Shown one piece after another: positions 16,064 to 26,610 of a DNA stretch of 64,000 bases (positions within the stretch are counted from its first letter, which is position 1; the number at the start of each line of letters is the position of its first letter). The notes beneath the pieces are model-generated. The model made no database searches. It was not told the origin of the DNA and saw only the letters and a list, made by a program, of their open reading frames with translations. The stretch comes from Actinoallomurus sp963799975 (GTDB lineage: Bacteria; Actinomycetota; Actinomycetes; Streptosporangiales; Streptosporangiaceae), in contig CAWCZF010000006.1 in NCBI GenBank assembly GCA_963799975.1, forward strand, positions 3,844,001 through 3,908,000, read 5' to 3'. The position numbers and the translations under genes were made by a program.

Positions 16064-17605
16064 TCAGTCGTCGTCCGGCACCGTCTCCACCTGGGGCTCG
16101 GGCACCGGCTCCCGGCTGGGCTGGGCGAGCCGCGCGGGGCCGAAGACGGCGAGCCCGGCACGCCGCTTGGTGATCTCGATCGGCCCCTCGGTCGTACGGA
16201 TCTCGCCGTCGCAGGCGAACCGCAGCGAGCCGCCGGTCCCGGTCACGCTCAGTGTGGTGGCGCGCCACGTCTTGTAGTCGGGCATGAGGTGCAGGTGCCC
16301 GACGAGCAGCGCGGCGACCGCGCGCGACTTGCTGATGTGGCGCTTCGCGCCGATCAGCCGGACGTCGACCAGGCCGTCGGCGAGATGGCGCCGCCACGTC
16401 GGCGCGACGCCGTAGGAGCCGTACTGGCAGTTGCCGAGGAAGGCGAACCACACGCGCAGCCGCCGGCCCTCCACGTCGACCTCGGTCGGCTCGGAGTGCC
16501 GCAGCACACGGACCGCGGCCACGGCCAGCGCGGGCCACTTGCCGATCCGGCCCTCCATCTTGGTGCGCAGGTCCACCAGCTCGGTGTACGCGCCGAAGCT
16601 CGCGGTGTTGAGGAACAACCGCTCGCCCGCGCAGGCCACGTCGACACGTACGACGACGCCCGAGCGGTACGCCTCGATGGCCTCGCGCACCGTCTCCAGG
16701 CCGATCGCGCGGGAGAAGTGGTTCAGCGTGCCGCCGGGGATGACCAGCAGCGGCAGGTTGCGCTCGACGGCGACCTCGGCGCCGGCGTTGATCGTTCCGT
16801 CGCCGCCGCAGACGCCGAGCACGGTCGCACGGTCCGCGGCGTCGCGCAGCACCTTGCCGAGGTCGTCCTCCGCCTCGATGATCTCGGCCTCGGGCAGCTC
16901 CGTGCGCACCGTGCTGCTGACGTCACTGCCGCCCGCGCCCTGGTTGATCACCACCACGACCCCGGACCCGTCGGCGGAGGTCCCGGCGACCTCCTCGGCG
17001 GGCATCGACAGGACGCCGCCGGCCGGCGCGGGACGCGTCGGCCAGATGAGGCGCGTCGTGGCGGCGGCCACGGCGCCGAGCGCCAGCCCGGCCGCCACGT
17101 CGCCGGGGTAGTGCGCGCCGGTGTAGATGCGGGAGAACGCCACGCCGGCGGCCGCCAGGCCGACCGGGACGACGACCTTCTTCGGCGCCTCCATCGCGAG
17201 CGCGCCGGTGAAGGCGGCGGCCGCGGCCGAGTGCCCGGACGGGAAGGACGGCGAGGTCGGCAGCCGCCAGCGCACGCGCGCCGACGGGATCAGGGTGCCG
17301 CGGCCGATGCTCGTCGGCAGGCCGGTCAGCTCGATCAGCGGACGGCCGCGCCGGAACATCTGCTTGCCCGCGAGGTTCGCGATCGGGCTGGCCAGGCCCA
17401 GTGCGAACACGCCGCGCATCGCGGCGCGGCGCAGTCGCGGCTGCCGCGTCACGGCGAGCCCGCCCGCCACGCCGAACCACAGCACTGAGTGGTCGGCCAG
17501 CCTGGACAGGCGAGGAAGAACGTATTCGAAACCGGGGAGCCGGGCCGCGGCCACCGCGTCGAAGGCGCGCTGGTCGAGCCTGCTCGCTCGTTGCAACAGG
17601 GGCAT
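16064..17605 (-). CDS. PAP2 phosphatase-diacylglycerol kinase-like fusion protein
   Basis: 513 residues joining two opposite lipid activities. Residues about 1-200 are a PAP2 phosphatase with all three motifs: KQMFRRGRP, PSFPSGHSAA and SRIYTGAHYPGD. Residues about 215-490 are a DAGK catalytic domain with the nucleotide loop GVCGGDGTINAGA and PGGTLNHFSRAIG. The fusion is known in actinomycetes; it probably acts on undecaprenyl or phosphatidyl lipids, but the substrate is not evident. The N-terminal half has membrane-compatible stretches. It is divergent from the Wzm/Wzt-like exporter, a plausible link to envelope lipid carriers. Confidence 0.88.
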   Translation of the reverse strand: MPLLQRASRLDQRAFDAVAAARLPGFEYVLPRLSRLADHSVLWFGVAGGLAVTRQPRLRRAAMRGVFALGLASPIANLAGKQMFRRGRPLIELTGLPTSIGRGTLIPSARVRWRLPTSPSFPSGHSAAAAAFTGALAMEAPKKVVVPVGLAAAGVAFSRIYTGAHYPGDVAAGLALGAVAAATTRLIWPTRPAPAGGVLSMPAEEVAGTSADGSGVVVVINQGAGGSDVSSTVRTELPEAEIIEAEDDLGKVLRDAADRATVLGVCGGDGTINAGAEVAVERNLPLLVIPGGTLNHFSRAIGLETVREAIEAYRSGVVVRVDVACAGERLFLNTASFGAYTELVDLRTKMEGRIGKWPALAVAAVRVLRHSEPTEVDVEGRRLRVWFAFLGNCQYGSYGVAPTWRRHLADGLVDVRLIGAKRHISKSRAVAALLVGHLHLMPDYKTWRATTLSVTGTGGSLRFACDGEIRTTEGPIEITKRRAGLAVFGPARLAQPSREPVPEPQVETVPDDD

Positions 17606-17767
17606 GCGACCGTGTATCCCCTCTCGGGTTCAAGATATGTGCGGCAGGTCGCCGCCCGTCGTGCCGTGTATCCCCTTTCCGTACCGGAACACGTCGAAGA
17701 TCACATTCTTGCCATGCATCTCACCGAACGTCGATGCCAGGGCTCGGACTGCAATAAGCTCATCCGC

Positions 17768-18748
17768 ATGAGTCACCCGGAACGGCTCGGAGCCTCGGGT
17801 GGCGGACCAGCACATGCGATCGCAGAGCCCCCTCAGATGAACGGGAATTCTCCTTCGCTGACCGAGTTCGCCACCGGATTTGGGCTCAAGCAGAGCGCCG
17901 CCCGCCCCCCGCTGGGCTCGTACATAAGTCAGCTCTGGCAGCGACGCCACTTCATCTGGGCGTTCGCGTCGGCCAAGAACATCGCGATGTACACGGAGTC
18001 GCGGCTGGGCCAGGTCTGGCAGGTCCTGACACCGTTGCTGAACGCGACGGTCTACTACTTGATCTTCGGGCTGCTGCTCAACACGAGCCGCGGCCTCCCG
18101 CACAACACGTTCATCCCGTTCCTGGTCACCGGGGTGTTCCTCTTCACCTTCACCCAGCGGTCGGTCAACTCGGGCGCCAAGTCGGTCGGCGACAACCTCT
18201 CGCTGATCCGCGCCCTGCACTTCCCGCGTGCGAGCCTGCCGCTGGCGTACACCATCATCGAGTTGCAGCAGCTCCTCGTCTCGATGGTCGTGCTGTTCCT
18301 CATCGTGCTGGGCTTCGGCGAGCCGCTGACCCTCAACTGGCTCCTGCTCCTCCCCGTGCTGATCATGCAGCTGACCTTCAACGTGGGGATCAGCCTCGCC
18401 CTCGCCCGCGTCGGAGCGTTCAACCGCGACATCCAGCAACTCCTGCCCTTCATCCTGCGGACCTGGCTCTACTTCTCCGGCATCATCTACAGCCTGTCCG
18501 GCCTGATGAAGTCCTCCAAGATCCACGAGCACCCGTGGATCGGGCACATCCTCGAGGCCAACCCCGCGTACGTCTACGTGGAGTTGTCGCGCCTCGCGCT
18601 GCTGAAGAGCTACCGCGGCTACGTCCACGACAAGCTCAACGAGCCGACGATGCACCTGTGGTGGTACGGCGTGGCCTGGGCGATCGTGATGTTCCTCGTA
18701 GGGTTCTGGTTCTTCTTCCGCGCCGAGGAGAGGTACGGCCGTGGCTGA
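17768..18748 (+). CDS. Polysaccharide/teichoic acid ABC exporter, permease (Wzm/TagG type)
   Basis: 326 residues. A cytoplasmic head of ~80 residues is followed by six membrane segments of the ABC-2 type, including LTPLLNATVYYLIFGLLLNT, FLVTGVFLFTFTQRSV, LLVSMVVLFLIVLGFG and VAWAIVMFLVGFWFFFRAEE. The SRLGQVWQVLTPLLNA motif is typical of O-antigen and teichoic acid exporters. Its end overlaps the ATPase gene by eight bases. The start is uncertain: ATG 17768 has no clear ribosome site and ATG 17837 is in frame. Confidence 0.88.
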   Translation: MSHPERLGASGGGPAHAIAEPPQMNGNSPSLTEFATGFGLKQSAARPPLGSYISQLWQRRHFIWAFASAKNIAMYTESRLGQVWQVLTPLLNATVYYLIFGLLLNTSRGLPHNTFIPFLVTGVFLFTFTQRSVNSGAKSVGDNLSLIRALHFPRASLPLAYTIIELQQLLVSMVVLFLIVLGFGEPLTLNWLLLLPVLIMQLTFNVGISLALARVGAFNRDIQQLLPFILRTWLYFSGIIYSLSGLMKSSKIHEHPWIGHILEANPAYVYVELSRLALLKSYRGYVHDKLNEPTMHLWWYGVAWAIVMFLVGFWFFFRAEERYGRG

Positions 18749-19571
18749 CGCCGTGAAAGAAAAGCTCTCGATGTCCACCGGCGACGCGCGCGAACCGGCC
18801 CCACCGGTCACGATCGACCACACCCGTGATCCCATCGTCGTCGTGGACGACCTCCACATCATCTACCGGGTGTTCGGCGCCGGTGGAAAGGGCAACGCGG
18901 CGACCGCCTTCATGCGGGTCCTGCGCCGCGAGCACCGCCCGACGATGAAGGAGGTGCACGCGATCCGCGGCCTGTCCTTCGTCGCGTACAAGGGTGATGC
19001 GATCGGGGTCATCGGCACCAACGGGTCGGGCAAGTCCACGCTGCTCAAGGCCATCGCCGGGTTGCTGCCGCCGGAGAGCGGCGGCGTCTACACCGCCGGG
19101 CAGCCCTCGCTGCTCGGCGTCAACGCCGCGCTGATGAACGACCTCACCGGCGAGCGCAACATCGTGCTCGGCTGCCTGGCCATGGGCATGACGCCCGAGC
19201 AGGTCAAGAAGAAGTACGACGAGATCGTGAAGTTCGCCGGGCTCAAGGAGGGCTTCATCCAGTTGCCCATGCGGGCCTACTCCTCCGGCATGGGCTCGCG
19301 GCTCCGGTTCGCCATCGCGGCGTCCAAGTCGCACGACGTGCTGCTCATCGACGAGGCGCTGGCCACCGGCGACGCGAAGTTCCGCCGCAAGAGCGCGGCC
19401 AAGATCGACGAACTGCGCGCGGAGGCGGGCGCCGTCTTCCTCGTCGCGCACCAGCTCGACTCGATCCTGGAGATGTGCAACCGCGTCCTGTGGATCGACG
19501 AGGGCCGGCTGGTGATGGACGGCGACGCCGAGTCGGTCGTCGCCGCGTACACCGAGGCGACCAGCAAGTAG
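18741..19571 (+). CDS. Polysaccharide/teichoic acid ABC exporter, ATPase (Wzt/TagH type)
   Basis: 276 residues. Walker A is GTNGSGKSTLLKAIAG, the signature is YSSGMGSRLRFAIA, and Walker B is DVLLIDEALATGD. The YSSGM signature and the early HAIRGLSFVAYKGDAIGVIG mark the Wzt/TagH/RfbE branch that exports galactan, O-antigen or teichoic acid. There is no C-terminal carbohydrate-binding domain, so export need not depend on a capped chain end. GTG at 18741 overlaps the permease stop. A strong hairpin follows the stop and closes the operon. Confidence 0.92.
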   Translation: MADAVKEKLSMSTGDAREPAPPVTIDHTRDPIVVVDDLHIIYRVFGAGGKGNAATAFMRVLRREHRPTMKEVHAIRGLSFVAYKGDAIGVIGTNGSGKSTLLKAIAGLLPPESGGVYTAGQPSLLGVNAALMNDLTGERNIVLGCLAMGMTPEQVKKKYDEIVKFAGLKEGFIQLPMRAYSSGMGSRLRFAIAASKSHDVLLIDEALATGDAKFRRKSAAKIDELRAEAGAVFLVAHQLDSILEMCNRVLWIDEGRLVMDGDAESVVAAYTEATSK

Positions 19572-19594
19572 GGGCCGCCCCCCGATGTGACGGG

Positions 19595-19625
19595 CTGTGC
19601 CGCTTCGATCACCGAAGCGGCACAG
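19595..19625 (+). terminator. Strong terminator after the exporter operon
   Basis: A perfect 13-base stem: CTGTGCCGCTTCG (19595-19607) and CGAAGCGGCACAG (19613-19625), with a five-base loop, 24 bases after the stop. Confidence 0.85.
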
Positions 19626-19830
19626 TGGACAAAAGAGTAACCGTGCGCGGGCCGCGTTCGGCGAACTGCCCCTAGATGATCGCCCGCCGCCGATCTACCT
19701 TCGAGGAAGACGTACCTCCGAGGATAGGCGGCGGGTTGGCACCGAGCATCGAACGGCCCGGCGAACGGCCCGGCGGACCCCGCGCCCGGCTCCCCCGGCG
19801 AACGGCCCGCACTTGAGGCGCCGCGACGAC

Positions 19831-20910
19831 ATGACGCCGGCCCTCACGGCCGGCAAGGCCAGCAGGGCCGTCGAGGCCCGCGATCTCGTCAAGGTGTACG
19901 AAGGCCGGCGCGACCAGCGCGTACGCGCGCTCGACGGCGTCGACCTCAGCGCCGGCCACGGAGAGTACCTCGTGCTGCTCGGCCCGTCCGGCTGCGGCAA
20001 GACGACCCTGCTGCGCACCATCGCCGGGCTGGAGCGGCCGACCGAGGGCGAGGTCTACATCGACGGCCAGCTCGTCAACGGGCTGCCGCCGCGGATCCGC
20101 CGGGTGGCGATGGTGCTCCAGTCCTACGCCCTGTACCCGCACAAGACCGCCCACGACAACATCGAGTTCCCGCTGAAGGCCGAGAACGTGCCCCGGCACC
20201 TGCGTGAGCGCAAGGTCAAGTGGGCGGCGGACCTGCTCGACATCGCCGGCCTGCTGGGCCGCAAGCCGCGGCAGTTGTCGGGCGGAGAGCGTCAGCGGGT
20301 CGCGCTGGCCCGCGCCCTCGTACGCGAGCCCGCGGTGTTCCTGCTCGACGAGCCGCTGTCGGGCCTGGACGCGAAACTGCGCGCGACGACGCGCGACGAG
20401 CTGAAGCGGTTCCAGCGGCAGATCGGCACCGCCACCATCTACGTCACCCATGACCAGGAGGAGGCCATGGGGCTGGGCGACCGCGTGGCCGTGCTGGACG
20501 GCGGCCGGCTGCGCCAGGTCGGCTCGCCGCGCGACATCTACGACGAACCGGCCGACACGTTCGTCGCGACCTTCGTCGGCGCGCCGCCGATGAACCTCGT
20601 GCAGCGCGCCGACCGGCTCGTCGGCTTCCGGCCCGAGCACCTGCTGCCGGTGGAGAACGTCGCGCTCGAGTCCCGCGTCACGATGCCGCTGCGGATCGAG
20701 CGCATCGAGTACCTGTCCGGTGACCGGCACGTCTACGGCACAGTCACCCGGATCGGCCAGGAGACGCGCGTGATCGCCCGGCTGCCCGCGACGGTGATCA
20801 CGCCGCTGGCGGCCGGGGAGACGCACGAGTTCGCGGTGCCGACCGACCGGCTGCGGTTCTTCGACGCCGAGTACGGCTCGCGCACCGCGCCGGTGCGGAT
20901 CGGCGGCTGA
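19831..20910 (+). CDS. Sugar ABC transporter ATPase, UgpC/MsmK type
   Basis: 359 residues. Walker A is GPSGCGKTTLLRTIAG, Q-loop VLQSYALYPH, signature LSGGERQRVALARAL and Walker B VFLLDEPLSGLDAKLR. A C-terminal TOBE-like regulatory region (VGFRPEHLLPVE onward) is typical of CUT1 sugar importers. The start is uncertain: ATG 19831, or TTG 19813 in frame. Two permease genes follow with almost no gap. Confidence 0.9.
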   Translation: MTPALTAGKASRAVEARDLVKVYEGRRDQRVRALDGVDLSAGHGEYLVLLGPSGCGKTTLLRTIAGLERPTEGEVYIDGQLVNGLPPRIRRVAMVLQSYALYPHKTAHDNIEFPLKAENVPRHLRERKVKWAADLLDIAGLLGRKPRQLSGGERQRVALARALVREPAVFLLDEPLSGLDAKLRATTRDELKRFQRQIGTATIYVTHDQEEAMGLGDRVAVLDGGRLRQVGSPRDIYDEPADTFVATFVGAPPMNLVQRADRLVGFRPEHLLPVENVALESRVTMPLRIERIEYLSGDRHVYGTVTRIGQETRVIARLPATVITPLAAGETHEFAVPTDRLRFFDAEYGSRTAPVRIGG

Positions 20911-20913
20911 GGG

Positions 20914-21831
20914 GTGCCGGGACGCGGACGGCGCGCCGGGCGCGGGACGCGTCTGTCCGACCGCGAGGGTTTCCTGGCCTGGGCGTTCCTCCTGCCCTCG
21001 ATCGTCTACCTGACGGCGCTGGTGGTGGCGCCGTTCGGGCTCACCGTGGCGTTCGCGTTCTCCCGCTCGACCAGCGAGGCGCCGTCGTACCGGTTCGCCG
21101 GGCTGCGCAACTTCCGTGCGATCTTCGGCGACCACGTCTTCTGGCGCTCCCTCCTCGACACCCTCGCGCTGACCGGCGTCGCGGTCGTCCTGGTCGTCGC
21201 CCTCGGCACCGTCCTGGCCAACCTCCTGCTCGCCGACTTCCGCTTCCGCCGTACGGTGCGGACGCTGGTCCTGCTGCCCTGGACAACGCCGATCGCACTG
21301 TCGGCGATCTCCTGGCGGTGGCTGCTCGGCTCGGCCGGCTCGCCGGTGGACCGGCTGCTGCGCGACGCCTCGCTGCTGCACGGCGGTGAGTCGCCGCTCG
21401 GGCGTACGTCCCTGGCGACCGCGTCGGTGGTCGCGGTGCACGTCTGGCGGCTCACGCCCCTCGCCGCCGTGATCGTGGCGGCCGGGCTGACCGCGATCCC
21501 GCGCGGCGTGTGGGACGCCGCGCGGCTGGACGGGGCGGGCTTTTGGCGCCGGGTCTTCGGCGTGACGGTGCCGCTGACGCTGCCGGTGACGGCGGTGGCG
21601 GCCGTGTTCACCGCGGCGGTGACGTTCGGGGACGTGGCCGTCGTACGGGTGCTGACCGGCGGCGGGCCGGACGGCTCGACGCAGGTGCTGCCCGCGCTGG
21701 CGTACCTGCGCGGGGTGGACCGCGGCGACATCGGCAACGGCGCGGCCATCGCCCTGTTCCTGTTCCCGCTGTTCCTCGCCGGGGTGATCGTGGTGTCGCG
21801 CGTGGTGCGGCGGATGGAGGCACGGGCGTGA
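20914..21831 (+). CDS. Sugar ABC transporter permease (UgpA/MalF type)
   Basis: 305 residues with six membrane helices, beginning AWAFLLPSIVYLTALVVAPF. The EAA loop that contacts the ATPase reads IPRGVWDAARLDGAGFWRRV. PFGLTVAFAFSRS near the first helix fits CUT1 permeases for glycerol phosphate or oligosaccharides. GTG at 20914 lies three bases after the ATPase stop. Its stop overlaps the second permease as GTGA. Confidence 0.88.
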   Translation: MPGRGRRAGRGTRLSDREGFLAWAFLLPSIVYLTALVVAPFGLTVAFAFSRSTSEAPSYRFAGLRNFRAIFGDHVFWRSLLDTLALTGVAVVLVVALGTVLANLLLADFRFRRTVRTLVLLPWTTPIALSAISWRWLLGSAGSPVDRLLRDASLLHGGESPLGRTSLATASVVAVHVWRLTPLAAVIVAAGLTAIPRGVWDAARLDGAGFWRRVFGVTVPLTLPVTAVAAVFTAAVTFGDVAVVRVLTGGGPDGSTQVLPALAYLRGVDRGDIGNGAAIALFLFPLFLAGVIVVSRVVRRMEARA

Positions 21832-22718
21832 ACGGGCTGGCGGCGCGTACGGCGGCGCGGGAGATGGGGCGCGAGCGGCGGCTGGCCGCGGTGCGGTACG
21901 CGCTGGCGCGCGGCGTCCTCTACGTCGTCGCGGCGGGCGCGGCGCTGGTGTGCGCGGCGCCGTTCCTGTGGGGCCTGGTCTCGGCGTTCGAGCACGACCC
22001 GTCCCGGCACGCGGCGCGCGGCCCGACGACGGAGCACGTGCGCCTGCTGTTCCACGCCTCGCCGTTTCCCACGCTGGTGGTCAACACCCTGGTCGTCGGC
22101 GGTCTCGTCGTGGTCGTCACGCTCGCGCTCGCGCTGCCCGCGGCGTACTCCCTGTCGCGGCTGCGCCGCTCGTGGGGCGGGGCGGCGGGGGTGGCGATCC
22201 TGCTCGTCTACCTGGTGCCGCCGTCGCTGCTGTTCCTGTCGCTGTCGCGGATCGTGGCGACGCTGGGCCTGGCCGACTCCGTCTGGTCGCTGGTCCTGGT
22301 CTACCCGACGGTCACCGTGCCGGTGTCGGTGTGGCTGCTCGCCGCGTTCCTCCGCGGAGTGCCGGTCGACATCGAGGAGCAGGCGATGGTCGACGGGCAC
22401 AGTCGCCTCGGCGCGTTCGTCCGTGTGGTGGCGCCGCTGGTCCTGCCCGGGGTGGCGGCGGTCGTGGTGCTGACGTTCACGCTGGCGGCCGGGGAGTTCA
22501 CGTACGCGCTGACGTTCGTGTGGTCGGGCTCGCGGATGCCGGTGAGCACGGGCCTGCCCGCGCGGCTCGGCGACGGGGACCCGATGCTCTGGCGGTCCGT
22601 GCAGAGCGGCGCGGTGTTCGTGGCGATCCCGCTGGCGTTCGCGTGCGGGCTGTTCCTGGACCGGTTCGTGGGGGTTCTCGGGACCGAGCCCATTGCCGAC
22701 CGAGTCACACATATTTGA
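21828..22718 (+). CDS. Sugar ABC transporter permease (UgpE/MalG type)
   Basis: 296 residues, six helices. The EAA loop reads VDIEEQAMVDGHSRLGAFVR, followed by VVAPLVLPGVAAVVVLTFTLA, standard for MalG-type permeases. GTG at 21828 overlaps the preceding stop. No solute-binding protein gene is present on either side; the downstream secreted protein is a hydrolase. The transporter therefore either uses a binding protein encoded elsewhere or works with shared partners. Confidence 0.88.
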   Translation: MNGLAARTAAREMGRERRLAAVRYALARGVLYVVAAGAALVCAAPFLWGLVSAFEHDPSRHAARGPTTEHVRLLFHASPFPTLVVNTLVVGGLVVVVTLALALPAAYSLSRLRRSWGGAAGVAILLVYLVPPSLLFLSLSRIVATLGLADSVWSLVLVYPTVTVPVSVWLLAAFLRGVPVDIEEQAMVDGHSRLGAFVRVVAPLVLPGVAAVVVLTFTLAAGEFTYALTFVWSGSRMPVSTGLPARLGDGDPMLWRSVQSGAVFVAIPLAFACGLFLDRFVGVLGTEPIADRVTHI

Positions 22719-22790
22719 TCTGTACAGTATACGAAATTTTTCGGCATTATTTGGCTTATATTCACACTTCACGTTGATTCCGGCAAAGGC
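22709..22790. promoter_or_regulatory. AT-rich island with palindrome before a secreted hydrolase gene
   Basis: A strikingly AT-rich stretch in a GC-rich window. It contains the eight-base palindrome CTGTACAG (22720-22727), runs such as GAAATTTTTCGG, and TTATATT (22756-22762), which could serve as a -10. It probably holds the promoter and perhaps an operator for the gene at 22809. Confidence 0.4.
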
Positions 22791-22808
22791 CGTCCATGGA
22801 GGGTCACC

Positions 22809-23822
22809 ATGCGCCTGAACTCATTCACCAGGGTCATTTCGGTGACCGCCGCCCTGACCGCGCTTCTCGCCGTGCCGGTACTCCCGGCGCAGGCCGGCGA
22901 CGGTTCGTGCACCCGCTTAACCGTCCCCGTGACGCTGAACGGCGCGCGTACGCGGATCACCGGCTCCCTCTGCGTTCCGCGCCGCTTTCACGGTGGCGAG
23001 CGCGGCGTGGACGTCCTGGTGCACGGTGGAACCTACGACGCGACGTACTGGAACTGGCCGGTGCGGACCGGCCGCTATTCGTACGTGCGCCGGACCACGC
23101 GCGCCGGGCGTGCGGCCTTCGCGTACGACCGGCCGGGCTCGGTGGCCGGCGGCCTGCCGCCGAGCGCCTCACTCACCGCGGCCGGCGACGCCGGCGTTCT
23201 CCACCAGATCATCCAGTGGCTGCGCGGGCGGCGTTTCCGCCAGGTGTCGGTGGTCGCGCACTCGCTCGGCTCGATCATCGCGGTCACCGAGAGCGGCACC
23301 TACGACGACGCCGACCGGCTCGTCGTGACGGGGATGCTGCACCACCTGGGCGACCCGTCGCCGTCGCCCTTCTACCCGGCCGCGCTCGACCCGGCGTTCG
23401 CCGGACGGGTCGCCGATCCGGCCTATCTGACGACGATGCCCGGCACGCGCGGCGCCGCGTTCTACGACACCGCCACCGCCGACCCCGCCGTGATCGCCTA
23501 CGACGAGGCGCACAAGGACGTGATGTCCGGCGACGAGGCCGCCGACGCGGCCGCGCACGCCCTCGCCCCGTCCGGGGTGAACGACGCCGGCCGGGTACGC
23601 ATCCCCGTACTGCTGGTGATCGGGCAGGAGGACCACAACTACTGCGGCGCGGCCAACGACTGCTCGACCGCCGCCGCGGTGCGCGCGGGCGAGGTCGCCT
23701 ACTACTCCGCGGCGCGTAGCCTGACCGCCCAGGTGGTGCCGGGCACCGGCCACTCCATCGCCCTGCACCCGTCGGCCGGGCGGTCCTTCGCCGGCATCGA
23801 CCGCTGGATCCGGTCACACTGA
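22809..23822 (+). CDS. Secreted alpha/beta hydrolase
   Basis: 337 residues. A signal peptide (ISVTAALTALLAVPVLPAQA) ends near residue 29. The fold is visible in VDVLVHGGTYDATYWNW and AFAYDRPGSVAGG. The nucleophile elbow is VVAHSLGSIIAV (Ala replaces the first Gly), the acid is probably in IGQEDHNYCGAAND, and the histidine is in VPGTGHSIALH. Four cysteines may give two disulfides. The substrate is unknown; an extracellular esterase or lipase role is plausible. ATG at 22809 follows GGAGGGTCACC. Confidence 0.85.
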   Translation: MRLNSFTRVISVTAALTALLAVPVLPAQAGDGSCTRLTVPVTLNGARTRITGSLCVPRRFHGGERGVDVLVHGGTYDATYWNWPVRTGRYSYVRRTTRAGRAAFAYDRPGSVAGGLPPSASLTAAGDAGVLHQIIQWLRGRRFRQVSVVAHSLGSIIAVTESGTYDDADRLVVTGMLHHLGDPSPSPFYPAALDPAFAGRVADPAYLTTMPGTRGAAFYDTATADPAVIAYDEAHKDVMSGDEAADAAAHALAPSGVNDAGRVRIPVLLVIGQEDHNYCGAANDCSTAAAVRAGEVAYYSAARSLTAQVVPGTGHSIALHPSAGRSFAGIDRWIRSH

Positions 23823-23854
23823 AAACGTCGGTGCCCCCGCGTACGGTGCGGTGC

Positions 23855-24352
23855 ATGGTGACATGGGCTGAGTTCACAGGGCAGGCGCCCGAGCTGGCGG
23901 CACTCGGCGAGGCGCGGCTGCGGGCCACCGACCTGGCGCTCGTCGGCACCCTTCGGGCGGACGGCCGGCCGCGCATCACGCCGGTCGAGCCGCGATTCGT
24001 CGACGGCGAGTTGCAACTCGGCATGATGTGGCAGTCGCGCAAGGCACTCGACCTGCTGCGCGACCCGCGCTGCACGGTGCACAGCACCACCACCGACAAG
24101 GACGGCGGCGAAGGCGACTTCAAGGTCTACGGCACGGCCGAGGACGTCCGCGACGCCGCGCGCCGGGAGCGGCACTGCCAAGTCACCGAGGAGGAGATCG
24201 GCTGGCGTCCGCCGGACGACGATTTCCACCTGTTCTCGGTCGACATCACCGAGGTCGCCTACGCCATCTTCGGCGGCGGCGCTCCGAAGATCTATTCCTG
24301 GCGTCCCGGGGGTGATCTCCGGCGGCTCACACCCGGGACTGATAGGACTTAG
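23855..24352 (+). CDS. PPOX-type flavin/deazaflavin-binding protein
   Basis: 165 residues of the pyridoxamine-phosphate-oxidase-like split barrel: LALVGTLRADGRPRITPVEP, then GMMWQSRKALDLLRDPRCTV and FKVYGTAEDVRDAARRE. Members bind FMN or F420 and reduce or oxidise small molecules; the substrate is not predictable. ATG 23855 is chosen over GTG 23831 because the fold begins just after it. It is one of three PPOX genes in the window (others at 44958 and 51493). Confidence 0.82.
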   Translation: MVTWAEFTGQAPELAALGEARLRATDLALVGTLRADGRPRITPVEPRFVDGELQLGMMWQSRKALDLLRDPRCTVHSTTTDKDGGEGDFKVYGTAEDVRDAARRERHCQVTEEEIGWRPPDDDFHLFSVDITEVAYAIFGGGAPKIYSWRPGGDLRRLTPGTDRT

Positions 24353-24420
24353 AAGAGCGTCCGGCGCCGGGCCATCCGCGCACGGGCGCGCCGAGACTCC
24401 CGCGATCCCAGGAGGATGCC

Positions 24421-24954
24421 ATGGCCGGCAGGCCGCCCCTTCCGCACGACTTTCTCCCCCCGGTGCACTCCTTCACGGTGACCAGCGAAGACGTCACGGA
24501 CGGCGAGCGCCTTCCCGACGCCCAGGTCTTCGACGACTGGGGCTTCAGCGGCGGCAACGTCTCCCCGCAGCTGAGTTGGACCGGCTTCCCGGCGGCTACC
24601 AAGAGCTTCGCCGTCACCTGCTTCGATCCCGACGCGCCCACCGGCAGCGGGTTCTGGCACTGGGTGCTGTTCGACCTGCCGGCCTCGGTGACCGCGCTGC
24701 CCTCGGGCGCGGGCGGCGGCGGGTTCGACGGCCTGCCCGAGGGCGCCGTGCACGCGCGCAACGACTACGGCACCAAGGAGTTCGGCGGCGCGGCGCCTCC
24801 GCCGGGCGCCCCGCATCGCTACGTCATCACGGTGCACGCGCTCGACACCGAGTCGCTGGGCCTGTCCGACGACACCGCTCCGGCGGTCGTCGGGTTCAAC
24901 ATCACCGCGCACACGCTGGCCCGCGCCCAGATCATCCCGGAGTACGCCAGCTGA
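24421..24954 (+). CDS. PEBP-family protein (YbhB/YbcL type)
   Basis: 177 residues of the phosphatidylethanolamine-binding family: GGNVSPQLSWTGFPAATKSF, FDPDAPTGSGFWHWVLFDLP with the conserved DPDAP and HW ligand-pocket residues, and PHRYVITVHALD. The bacterial members have no settled function; some inhibit kinases or proteases. CAGGAGG five bases before the ATG sets the start. There is no signal peptide. A strong hairpin follows. Confidence 0.92.
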   Translation: MAGRPPLPHDFLPPVHSFTVTSEDVTDGERLPDAQVFDDWGFSGGNVSPQLSWTGFPAATKSFAVTCFDPDAPTGSGFWHWVLFDLPASVTALPSGAGGGGFDGLPEGAVHARNDYGTKEFGGAAPPPGAPHRYVITVHALDTESLGLSDDTAPAVVGFNITAHTLARAQIIPEYAS

Positions 24955-24970
24955 CGTTCGCACGAAGTGT

Positions 24971-25007
24971 TTTCGGGGCCGTACCCTCGACGGGCACGGC
25001 CCCGAAA
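24971..25007 (+). terminator. Terminator after the PEBP gene
   Basis: TTTCGGGGCCGT (24971-24982) pairs perfectly with ACGGCCCCGAAA (24996-25007), a 12-base stem with a 13-base loop, 17 bases after the stop. Confidence 0.8.
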
Positions 25008-25230
25008 CCAAGCCTCGTCGGCGCACCCCGCGAGGCAATGTGACGCGCGGACCGGGCCCGGCCCCGCTGGTCACCTCCGGACCCCCGGGAACCCCGGCCG
25101 CCGCCACATCAGGACCTGGATCGCCGTTCACACACCGACCCAGGCCATTTCATGATGAGTGACGACGCAATCGTTCCGCTTCGCGTCCGCTATCGGTCGG
25201 CGCGAAGGCCGGCCTATGACCGGCGCCGGG

Positions 25231-26610
<1,380 letters not shown>

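Noticed and set aside
19672..21441. Long minus-strand ORF across the sugar transporter genes
   Set aside because: It is antisense to two clear genes and rich in Arg, Gln and His, as expected for a shadow.
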